From: Deltaproteobacteria bacterium
Lineage (GTDB): Bacteria > Desulfobacterota > Desulfobulbia > Desulfobulbales > BM004
Length of the DNA stretch: 6,475 bases
Assembly: GCA_019312685.1 (NCBI GenBank)
Contig: JAFDCR010000068.1
Coordinates: forward strand, 1-6,475
Reading direction: 5' to 3'
Shown here: piece after piece, positions 1 to 4,955 of the stretch
How the letters are laid out: each line of letters opens with the position of its first letter
Position numbering within the stretch: the first letter of the stretch is position 1
Notes under the pieces: generated by a model
Told to the model about the DNA's origin: nothing
The model's database searches: none
The model's input: only the letters and a program-made list of their open reading frames with translations
Position numbers and translations under genes: made by a program

Positions 1-2424
1 AAACGCAAGATAAAAAGTACGGGATTCAACCTGGTGGTCCGCCGCGAACGCCGGGTATTCAGGGATCTTGCTCCGGATGATCCGGCCGATAACCGTCCCG
101 TCGTGGGCATGAACCGATCGCTTTTGGTCAATACCTATTTCCCGTTTTTCAACCGCTTCTTTGCCGAACTGGGCTTCCGACTGGCATTGCCCGGAGACAT
201 GAATCCACAAGGCCTTGACCGGATGGGGTCGGCCTTCTGTCATCCAGTGGAACTGGCCCACGCCTATGCCGCCGAACTGGTAAACATGGACCCGGATTTC
301 TATTTTATGCCCCTCATTCGTACCATACCCGTTGCCAATACCCCTCCTGATCAAAAAACCGTTACCTGCGTTTTTGTCCAGGCAGAACCGTTTTACCTGC
401 GCACCGCCTTTCCCGAACTTGCGACCGAGAAAACTCTGACCACCACGCTTTACCTGGCCGAGGGAAATATGCCAAACCTGGCGAACCTGGGTGAGATCGG
501 TCACCGGCTGGGAGTCCGCCAGGCAGACATAAAATCTGCCCTGATTGCTGCAAATACGGACCAGAAAGAATTTTTTGCCGATATTCGGGAAATGGGGGCA
601 GAGGCATTAAGTGAGCTGCGTCAGGATCCCGATGCATTCGGGATTGTGCTTTTCGGCCGGCCGTACAACAGCTTTGTATCAATAGCCAACAAGGGCATTC
701 CCGCCAAATTCGCCAGCCGCGGTTTCAGGATCATTCCGGTAGACATGCTGCCGGCTGACAATCCGGCAGACGGAATGGTGCCCAACATGTACTGGGCCAT
801 GGGCCGGGTTATCCTGGCCGGAGCCCGCCGCATCAAGGATGATCCCCAATTGTTCGGCACCTATATCACCAATTTCTCCTGCGGCCCCGATTCCTTTGTC
901 ATCAGCTATTTCAGGGATATCATGGGCCGCAAGCCCTCACTTACCCTGGAGCTAGACAGCCATACTGCCGACGCCGGCCTGGAGACCAGGATTGAGGCAT
1001 TCCTGGATATCGTCCGCTCTTACAGGCAGCTGCCGGCAAAAAGCAAAAAGCAGCATACTGCCCGGTTCATTCCGGCCCAGCTTGAGGATCGGGGCAGTCG
1101 CACCGGCGTCAGGATCTCCGACGGCAGCTGGCTGCCTCTCTCAGACAAACAGGTCAAAATCCTACTACCCGCCATGAGCCGCTACGGCACCCGGCTGCTG
1201 GCCCGTTCCTTTAACCGGATCGGCATCCGGGCCGAGGCCCTGCCGCCGGCGGACGAACAGGCTCTGAAAGTGGGTCGCGGCAATTCGAGCTGCAAGGAGT
1301 GTTTACCCCTGCAGACCACCATCGGCACCATGCTCAATTACCTTTACAACAAGCCCTCTGACGAGGTCGATGTCTTTTTCATGCCCAGTGCCGAAGGCCC
1401 CTGCCGTTTCGGCCAGTATAATGTCTTTTCGTCGCGTGTCATTGCAAAGCATCGCATCAGGGATGTGGCAGTCATGTCACCCTCCAGCACCAAGGGCTAC
1501 AGAGGCCTGGGGGACCGTTTCATGATGGCAGCCTGGCGAGCCATAATCATCGGCGACCTGTTCGATGAAATGTGGTCAACCATACTGGCCGCAGCCGAAG
1601 ATAAGGAGGAGAGTCTGGCACTCCTGGAAAGGGAATACCAACGCATCCTGGAGGTGATTGACCGAGGCTGGCCTACAGTCGCGGCCCGTTTGTCAGCAAG
1701 TGCCAAAGTACTTGAGGGCGTGAGGCTCAAACTCCCGTATCACGAAATCCCCAAGATATCACTGCTAGGAGAGATTTACGTCCGCCACGACCCCATCTCC
1801 CTGCAGAGACTGATCGAACGCATGGCCGAACGCGGATTCGCCGTGCGTACTGCATCAAATGGCGAGTGGTTCAAGTATGTTGACTGGCTGCGGGAAACCG
1901 GAATCGAAGGCGAACGCGACCTTGGATTCATCATACGGAAAACGGTAAAAAGGTATCTGGACCATGGCATCAGAAAGCGGCTGCAGAAATCCGGCCTGTT
2001 TTTTGTCGATGGTCATGATGCCAGCGTAGAGCCGGTCATCGAAGCCGGGAGCCGCTTCATTTCGCCCGATTTCAGCTGCGAAACAATCCTCACCGTGGGA
2101 GCGGCCCTGCATGAAATCCTTCACCCCGCCTGCGGGGTCATTTCCATAGGACCCTTCGGCTGCATGCCGTCCCGGGTGGCCGAGGCCGTGCTCAATGAAA
2201 AATTCACCACTTCGGTCAAACGTGAGCTGGTAAAAAACAATGGGGACGCCCGACTGGCACACATCCTGGACCGTGAGTCGAAATTTCCATTCATGGCTAT
2301 TGAAACAGACGGCAACCAGTTCCCCCAACTCATCGAAGCCAGACTGGAGGCCTTCTGCCTGCAGGCCCAACGGATAAATGAAATGATGCTCACCACCGAA
2401 CCCCAAAAGGGAGGGACAGGGTAA
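1..2424 (+). CDS. acyl-CoA dehydratase activase-related protein (2-hydroxyacyl-CoA dehydratase/BadF-HgdC superfamily), C-terminal part, 5' partial
   Basis: The reading frame is open to the left edge with no stop, so the GTG at 34 is probably not the true start; 807 residues are visible. Numbering residue 1 as bases 1-3, a DUF2229/COG3580-like segment starts near residue 34 (VVGMNRSLL, then FFAELGFRL). Further landmarks are FGRPYN at 218-223, CKEC at 431-434, GPCRFGQYN at 466-474, GEIYVRHDP at 590-598 and HPACGVISIGPFGC at 708-721, the last part resembling COG3581/HgdB-like subunits. Cysteines 80, 294, 431, 434, 468, 693, 711 and 721 lie in these motifs and are candidate iron-sulfur ligands. 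Full-length relatives of roughly 1400 residues carry an ASKHA ATPase (HgdC/BadF type) in front, which would lie upstream. Related activases use ATP-driven electron transfer to switch on 2-hydroxyacyl-CoA dehydratases or benzoyl-CoA reductases. The role of this large fused form is not established. The protein is cytoplasmic, with no membrane segments seen. Confidence 0.93.
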   Translation, partial: KRKIKSTGFNLVVRRERRVFRDLAPDDPADNRPVVGMNRSLLVNTYFPFFNRFFAELGFRLALPGDMNPQGLDRMGSAFCHPVELAHAYAAELVNMDPDFYFMPLIRTIPVANTPPDQKTVTCVFVQAEPFYLRTAFPELATEKTLTTTLYLAEGNMPNLANLGEIGHRLGVRQADIKSALIAANTDQKEFFADIREMGAEALSELRQDPDAFGIVLFGRPYNSFVSIANKGIPAKFASRGFRIIPVDMLPADNPADGMVPNMYWAMGRVILAGARRIKDDPQLFGTYITNFSCGPDSFVISYFRDIMGRKPSLTLELDSHTADAGLETRIEAFLDIVRSYRQLPAKSKKQHTARFIPAQLEDRGSRTGVRISDGSWLPLSDKQVKILLPAMSRYGTRLLARSFNRIGIRAEALPPADEQALKVGRGNSSCKECLPLQTTIGTMLNYLYNKPSDEVDVFFMPSAEGPCRFGQYNVFSSRVIAKHRIRDVAVMSPSSTKGYRGLGDRFMMAAWRAIIIGDLFDEMWSTILAAAEDKEESLALLEREYQRILEVIDRGWPTVAARLSASAKVLEGVRLKLPYHEIPKISLLGEIYVRHDPISLQRLIERMAERGFAVRTASNGEWFKYVDWLRETGIEGERDLGFIIRKTVKRYLDHGIRKRLQKSGLFFVDGHDASVEPVIEAGSRFISPDFSCETILTVGAALHEILHPACGVISIGPFGCMPSRVAEAVLNEKFTTSVKRELVKNNGDARLAHILDRESKFPFMAIETDGNQFPQLIEARLEAFCLQAQRINEMMLTTEPQKGGTG

Positions 2425-2650
2425 ACAGGTAAACTGTTCTGCTTGTGAAGGACCTCGTCTATCTTCAGCTTTACTGTGCAAGCATGAAGCCTGCCGGCAT
2501 CGAAAATGGATTGAGTAAGTTCAGAATGATTAATATATTTCTGCTTAAGGGAAATCACACAAGGTTTTGATGAAATTTAATTCCCCGATTACCCGTTGAA
2601 AGCTATTTTCATAGTACTTATATGAATAAGGAGCCAAATCCATTAAACAA
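2425..2650. other. gene-poor spacer downstream of the activase-related gene
   Basis: No convincing gene is seen here. A five-base dyad, AACAG/CTGTT (2424-2438), begins at the last base of the stop codon but has no T-run, so it is a poor terminator. Near the end, AAGGAG followed by CCAAATCCATT (2628-2644) looks like a ribosome site with no ATG. It resembles the start context of the small ORFs at 3957 and 4742. Confidence 0.5.
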
Positions 2651-2827
2651 GAGCCTCTTGCAAAATGAACGTTGTTGCGAGATCGAGAGAAAATTTTCCT
2701 GTGCAAGGATAAAAGTTAAAACCACCCGGAGGCGTAGCAGCGCTACGCTGAGGACGGTTTTAATTTGAAGACACAGCACAGGGGATTTTTAGCCGATCGG
2801 AGTAAATGTTCATTTTGCAAGAGGCTC
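2651..2827. mobile_element. 177-bp palindromic MITE-like element with perfect 20-bp terminal inverted repeats
   Basis: The left end GAGCCTCTTGCAAAATGAAC (2651-2670) is the exact reverse complement of the right end (2808-2827). The arms stay imperfectly complementary inward: ATCGAGAG... faces ...CCGATCGG, CCTGTGC (2698-2704) faces GCACAGG (2776-2782), and TTAAAACC (2716-2723) faces GGTTTTAA (2756-2763). At the centre GCGTAGC (2732-2738) and GCTACGC (2742-2748) flank a three-base AGC loop. There is no ORF inside, so any mobility would need a transposase supplied elsewhere. No clear target-site duplication is visible. The right end stops 7 bp before the AAGGAG ribosome site of the gene at 2847, so the element lies in that gene's leader and its transcript would fold into a long hairpin. 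It could also be a repeat-type structured RNA element rather than a transposon relic. Confidence 0.72.
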
Positions 2828-2846
2828 ACACAAAAAGGAGAATCAA

Positions 2847-3068
2847 ATGACCCCCAAAATTATCCAGATTATTCCCGCAGCGGATTGGTATGCCAAATAC
2901 GAAGAGGAAGGTAATACCTTCTTAGAGCCCGTTGCCTGCTGGGCCATATTAGATAGGGGAGGCGAAACTGTAATTGAGGGCCTTGTGCCTGTAGAAGGTA
3001 CCCTTGTTCAGTGTAATAACACTAAAGGCTTTACCGAGTTTATCCATCGTGAAAAAATCGGCGAATAA
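2847..3068 (+). CDS. small conserved-type hypothetical protein, 73 residues
   Basis: ATG at 2847 is preceded by AAGGAG (2835-2840) with six-base spacing, a strong ribosome site that fixes the start. The protein begins MTPKIIQIIPAADWYAKY, has a central CWAILDRG segment (residues 31-38), then EGLVPVEG (44-51) and a C-terminal FTEFIHRE (62-69). No signal peptide or membrane helix is present, so it should be a small soluble, mostly beta-strand protein. The pattern IIPA...W.A...CWAL...GLV...F..Y.H is one I associate with small uncharacterised bacterial proteins, but I cannot assign a function. The palindromic element ends just upstream of its ribosome site, so the original promoter may have been separated from the gene. 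The acetyltransferase gene follows after 47 bp and could be cotranscribed. Confidence 0.82.
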   Translation: MTPKIIQIIPAADWYAKYEEEGNTFLEPVACWAILDRGGETVIEGLVPVEGTLVQCNNTKGFTEFIHREKIGE

Positions 3069-3115
3069 TGAACTCCCTGACTTTCATAAGGGCATATTGC
3101 TCTTCAGAATAATCT

Positions 3116-3661
3116 ATGCCGTACACAAGCAGTGTAATTGATGCGCTCTGGCAGGAGCGGGAAACGACAATTCCAACCAATCACGACAAGCAGTATAAGG
3201 TGGTTTATTCCCGCCCCGGCAACTTCTTTGACATTATTATTTCCCATGACCGGGAGCCGGTAGGGTTCATTACCCTGAAATATGAAGGTGAAGGGACATA
3301 CTCCATTGTTAATGATACACAAATCAACCCCCACCCTTCATTCATCAATACACCCGGTCATGGAATAGAGGTAAAGGAAAAATTCAGAAAAAGAGGTTTT
3401 GGCGCCGCCCTGCTCAGCCTCGGCATCGGTATTGTTCAGAGGGACTGGCAAGTCAACAAAAAAGGCGGAATATTCAAGGTTGTGGCCTCCGATATTACCA
3501 AGCAGGGACTTGGGTGTTATAAAAATTTCGGTTTTACCATCAAAGAAGGGATGCAGGTCAGTGCCGGTTATTACACCAACCCAGACACAGTACCTGAAAT
3601 AAGCATCCTGCAGAGGAAAGTGTTTTTTACAAAGCGGCTGAAAAAAAGGCTCCAACGGTAG
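3116..3661 (+). CDS. GNAT-family N-acetyltransferase-like protein, 181 residues
   Basis: The C-terminal half has the acetyl-CoA-binding signature of the GNAT fold: GIEVKEKFRKRGFGAALLSLG (residues 83-103), containing R-x-x-G-x-G/A (RKRGFGA, 91-97), followed by a strand (IFKVVASDI, 119-127) and CYKNFGF (134-140), the usual Y-x-x-x-GF of motif B. The N-terminal half (for example VGFITLKYEGEGTYSI, 49-64) matches the leading beta strands. The family transfers an acyl group from acyl-CoA to an amine; the substrate cannot be read from the sequence. The start is the first ATG after an in-frame TAA at 3110-3112, and no good SD precedes it, so translation may be weak or coupled to the gene ending at 3068. 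The C-terminus is strongly basic (TKRLKKRLQR). No terminator follows directly. Confidence 0.8.
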   Translation: MPYTSSVIDALWQERETTIPTNHDKQYKVVYSRPGNFFDIIISHDREPVGFITLKYEGEGTYSIVNDTQINPHPSFINTPGHGIEVKEKFRKRGFGAALLSLGIGIVQRDWQVNKKGGIFKVVASDITKQGLGCYKNFGFTIKEGMQVSAGYYTNPDTVPEISILQRKVFFTKRLKKRLQR

Positions 3662-3676
3662 ACCTGCTGAATATAA

Positions 3677-3845
3677 TTACTCCGTATTTCCGGGTTGAAC
3701 GTTGCTGAAATCTTCAGCCATATATTTTATAGAGACAACCATCTCCCTGACCCGGAATTCTTTACTTAACTGAAATTCTATTTCACATTTGCTCCCGTGA
3801 ATATTTTTGGGGTTCCTGGACAGACTTCCAGTATGTCAGTTACAT
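3677..3845 (-). pseudogene. frameshifted remnant of a small minus-strand gene (unrecognised product)
   Basis: On the minus strand, AAGGAG (plus-strand 3859-3854) lies 8 bases before an ATG (3845-3843) that is followed at once by TAA. The next frame reads VTDILEVCPGTPK from 3843. At the run CCCCAAAAA (near 3806-3798) the protein-like frame moves by one base, continuing as NIHGSKCEIEFQLSKEF, then RVREMVVSIKYMAEDF and SNVQPGNTE, to TAA at 3679-3677. Stitched together this would be a product of about 57 residues with natural-looking composition. TATAAT lies upstream at 3873-3868. Two one-base disruptions suggest a decayed gene. The second site also fits a -1 slippery heptamer (C CCA AAA), so sequencing error or programmed frameshifting is possible there. 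I do not recognise the family. Confidence 0.38.
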
Positions 3846-3877
3846 TTTGAAAACTCCTTTACAGAACATTATAGCAC

Positions 3878-3906
3878 TTGATCTTTCTCCCCTTTTTAGG
3901 TATTAT
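3878..3906 (+). promoter_or_regulatory. candidate sigma-70 promoter of module 1
   Basis: TTGATC (3878-3883) and TATTAT (3901-3906) are separated by exactly 17 bases. They match the sigma-70 consensus at 4 of 6 and 5 of 6 positions. Transcription would start near 3913. A minus-strand TATAAT (3873-3868) lies back to back with it, suggesting divergent promoters. Confidence 0.5.
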
Positions 3907-3956
3907 TACTAAATAATCTTCACATACCATAAACCTCTGATTGTGAGGTAATTCCA

Positions 3957-3986
3957 ATGCAAGGGGTATATAAACTGCCATCCTAG
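3957..3986 (+). CDS. tiny ORF, 9-residue peptide MQGVYKLPS (leader-peptide candidate)
   Basis: The ORF reads ATG to TAG with nine sense codons. GAGG (3945-3948) lies 8 bases before the ATG, an acceptable ribosome site. A short hairpin ACCTC (3933-3937) / GAGGT (3945-3949) with a seven-base loop could hide that site. The TAG touches the 5' base of the terminator stem at 3987. The peptide shares V and the ending K-x-P-x-stop with the tiny ORF at 4742 (MTEVVLKEPI). It has no run of a single amino-acid codon, so classical amino-acid attenuation is not indicated. Being so short, it is supported only by the ribosome site and by the matching second copy. Confidence 0.4.
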   Translation: MQGVYKLPS

Positions 3987-4031
3987 AGCCTCCAGGGAAC
4001 AACTGTTCCTGATGGAGGCTTTCGTTTTTTT
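3987..4031 (+). terminator. strong intrinsic terminator or attenuator of module 1
   Basis: AGCCTCCA (3987-3994) pairs with TGGAGGCT (4013-4020). After a GA bulge, GGGAAC (3995-4000) pairs with GTTCCT (4005-4010, one G-U) around an AACT loop. TTCGTTTTTTT follows (4021-4031). Only 23 bases separate it from the ribosome site of the gene at 4066, leaving no room for another promoter. That gene therefore probably depends on read-through. Confidence 0.85.
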
Positions 4032-4065
4032 ATCGCCTTCAAACAAAACATGGTAGGGGGTGACC

Positions 4066-4380
4066 ATGAGCAGGGAGAAGAATTACAAAGAGGCAGGCTA
4101 TAGACAGGGTTTTGCAGACGGCAGGATTACAGGGGGTAAAATTACCAGGAAATATGTGGATTACCTCCTGGAAACCGAAACCCGTAATCTGTCCGTTAAA
4201 GATTCCAAGCAGTATAAGGACGGCTGGCAGGACGGCTTTATCGACGCGGTCAGGGGCTCGATAAAGGATTTGATCCATGAGGACGGTTACGTCGTCAAAC
4301 ACCTGGACAAAATATACGGCATAGGCGGACCTGGCGTCTCATTTAAACGAAACTCCCGGTGGAGTAATTCCGATGGGTGA
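4066..4380 (+). CDS. small hypothetical protein with duplicated GY/GW-x-x-GF motifs, 104 residues
   Basis: The ATG at 4066 is chosen over the in-frame GTG at 4060 because AGGGGG (4055-4060) is the ribosome site and gives five-base spacing. The protein is soluble, charged and without a signal peptide. It carries an internal repeat: YKEAGYRQGFADGR (residues 7-20) and YKDGWQDGFIDAVR (50-63), separated by a charged, likely helical stretch (KYVDYLLETETR, 29-40). Glycine-rich G-Y-x-x-G-F-x-D-G motifs occur in several unrelated small helical proteins, including Yae1-like ones, so this is not enough to name it. The last residues (SFKRNSRWSNSDG) are encoded by DNA that also holds the next gene's ribosome site, so the tail may be under little constraint. 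It overlaps the following gene by 8 bases, implying one operon. An intrinsic terminator lies immediately upstream, suggesting attenuation control. Confidence 0.75.
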   Translation: MSREKNYKEAGYRQGFADGRITGGKITRKYVDYLLETETRNLSVKDSKQYKDGWQDGFIDAVRGSIKDLIHEDGYVVKHLDKIYGIGGPGVSFKRNSRWSNSDG

Positions 4381-4636
4381 CGGCATAAACGGAAAACTTT
4401 TATTTGTCGGGGACGATCTGGTTACCTATGGTTCCGATAACCGGATCACAAAAATAGGCAATGACGAGGTTGTCTACAATGAAGATGAACAGATCGTCAT
4501 GATCGGCGAGGCCCTGGTGCGTTACAACGAACAAGGGAAAATAGCCAGGGTCGGGGATGATATGGTCATGTACGATAAGGAGGACCAGATATTGATTATC
4601 GGCGCTGAAACGGTTCTCTATGAGCAGCCCCCCTAA
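4373..4636 (+). CDS. protein of tandem 16-residue repeats, 87 residues
   Basis: ATG at 4373 follows GGTGGAG (4359-4365) and overlaps the end of the upstream gene by 8 bases, so translation is probably coupled. Almost the whole protein is repeats: VGDDLVTYGSDNRITK (residues 12-27), IGNDEVVYNEDEQIVM (28-43), IGEALVRYNEQGKIAR (44-59), VGDDMVMYDKEDQILI (60-75) and a shortened IGAETVLYEQPP (76-87). The consensus is [IV]-G-x-x-x-V-x-Y-x-x-x-x-x-I. Each unit looks like two short beta strands with an acidic turn, so a small beta-solenoid or sheet, loosely like YD/RHS-type repeats, is likely. No signal peptide is present and there are no cysteines. The function is unknown; a binding or structural role with the partner encoded just upstream is possible but inferred. 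The real start context GGAGTAATTCCG-ATG resembles that of the tiny ORFs. Confidence 0.8.
   Translation: MGDGINGKLLFVGDDLVTYGSDNRITKIGNDEVVYNEDEQIVMIGEALVRYNEQGKIARVGDDMVMYDKEDQILIIGAETVLYEQPP
4406..4633 (+). repeat. 48-bp coding repeat, four full units and one partial
   Basis: Units start at 4406, 4454, 4502, 4550 and 4598 and keep exact 48-bp phase. They are conserved mainly at protein level; the DNA units have diverged at synonymous and variable positions, so this is an old duplication series rather than a recent slippage product. Confidence 0.85.
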
Positions 4637-4644
4637 CACACTTT

Positions 4645-4659
4645 TGCCACAATGTGGCA
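4645..4659. promoter_or_regulatory. 15-bp dyad TGCCAC-AAT-GTGGCA, operator or weak terminator
   Basis: A perfect six-base inverted repeat with a three-base centre sits 8 bases after the stop codon of the repeat protein. It overlaps the start of the GCACTTGATT -35 region of module 2. It could be a repressor site, or a weak terminator followed by the T-rich CTTGATTTGTT. Module 1 lacks this dyad. Confidence 0.4.
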
Positions 4660-4660
4660 C

Positions 4661-4690
4661 TTGATTTGTTGCGTAATTAAATATTATAGT
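4661..4690 (+). promoter_or_regulatory. candidate promoter of module 2
   Basis: TTGATT (4661-4666) is followed after 18 bases by TATAGT (4685-4690); an overlapping TATTAT (4682-4687) gives a 15-base spacer. The region downstream is very AT-rich. Transcription would start near 4697. The assignment rests partly on the matching GCACTTGAT box in module 1. Confidence 0.4.
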
Positions 4691-4741
4691 ATAGTATATA
4701 GTTATAACTTACATATACCCTCTTAAAAGGAGTCGAATCCA

Positions 4742-4774
4742 ATGACAGAGGTGGTGCTTAAAGAACCCATCTAA
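4742..4774 (+). CDS. tiny ORF, 10-residue peptide MTEVVLKEPI (leader-peptide candidate)
   Basis: The ORF has ten sense codons from ATG to TAA. AAGGAG (4727-4732) lies 9 bases before the ATG, a better ribosome site than that of the tiny ORF at 3957. A CTC (4720-4722) and the GAG of the SD (4730-4732) are separated by seven bases, as in module 1. The TAA stop forms the foot of the terminator stem. Aligned with MQGVYKLPS it shares M, V and the K-x-P-x end. It may encode a regulatory leader peptide, or a product in its own right; the sequence alone cannot decide. Confidence 0.42.
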   Translation: MTEVVLKEPI

Positions 4775-4817
4775 GGTCTCCCGGGGTTTTCCCCTGTGGA
4801 GGCCTTTGTGTTTTTTT
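4773..4817 (+). terminator. strong intrinsic terminator or attenuator of module 2
   Basis: AAGGTCTCC (4773-4781) pairs with GGAGGCCTT (4798-4806) with one G-U. Inside it GGGG (4783-4786) and CCCC (4791-4794) close a TTTT loop. The stem is followed by TTTGTGTTTTTTT (4805-4817). The stop codon of the tiny ORF lies within the stem base. Confidence 0.82.
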
Positions 4818-4955
4818 CGGGAAATAATTTTTCAGAAAAAACTGATTATCTAGTACCAAGGTACAATAGATTTATTGGTAAAAATATTATAAAGATCAAA
4901 TTTATATTGGCAGGCTTACATAAGTTTATAAACGAATTCTTAGGGAGGGGTGATT
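4818..4955 (+). other. AT-rich leader region of the secreted-protein gene
   Basis: It contains a 12-bp dyad GTACC-AA-GGTAC (4853-4864), flanked by TCTA and TAGA, whose two-base centre suits a protein-binding site better than an RNA hairpin. AT-rich stretches such as TATTATAAAG (4885-4894) could supply a -10, but no convincing -35 at proper spacing was found. It is unclear whether the gene at 4956 has its own promoter here or relies on read-through of the module 2 terminator. Confidence 0.35.

Larger units (their letters stand above)
3874..4031 (+). repeat. module 1: promoter, leader, 9-codon ORF and terminator (paralogue of 4657-4817)
   Basis: This block and 4657-4817 share their order and spacing. 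GCACTTGAT begins 83 bases before the tiny ORF's ATG here and 85 in the other copy; the ATG begins 74 and 75 bases before the end of the T-run. Shared landmarks are GCACTTGAT(C/T)T, TATTAT, ACATA, CCTCT, a GAG-containing SD, TTCCAATG or ATCCAATG, and a stop codon at the base of a terminator with CTCC/GGAG arms. Sequence between the landmarks has diverged. The predicted transcript is about 120 nt in both copies. Confidence 0.6.
4657..4817 (+). repeat. module 2: promoter, leader, 10-codon ORF and terminator (paralogue of 3874-4031)
   Basis: This is the second copy of the block described at 3874-4031, with the same order of landmarks and spacing to within two bases. The terminator's outer arms are kept, but the inner stem has changed from GGGAAC/GTTCCT to GGGG/CCCC while staying paired. 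That points to selection on RNA structure. It precedes the secreted-protein gene at 4956. Confidence 0.6.

Noticed and set aside
1855..2481. 208-codon minus-strand open frame antisense to the activase-related gene
   Set aside because: It lies opposite a well-supported gene with recognisable motifs, shows no domain of its own, and is explained by the GC-rich codon pattern of the sense strand.
2484..2570. 28-codon ATG-TGA frame downstream of the activase-related gene
   Set aside because: No ribosome site precedes it and the composition is not distinctive.
2641..2837. Target-site duplication around the palindromic element
   Set aside because: The flanks ...TTAAACAA and ACACAAAA... are only loosely similar and AT-rich; no exact direct repeat abuts both ends.
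3874..4031. Known cyclic-di-GMP or other common riboswitch in front of the 4066 gene
   Set aside because: The conserved cores I would expect for GEMM or similar classes are not visible; only the terminator resembles those found after them.
4406..4633. CRISPR array or recent tandem DNA repeat
   Set aside because: The 48-bp units are in frame, have no conserved repeat/spacer alternation, and are conserved at protein level only.
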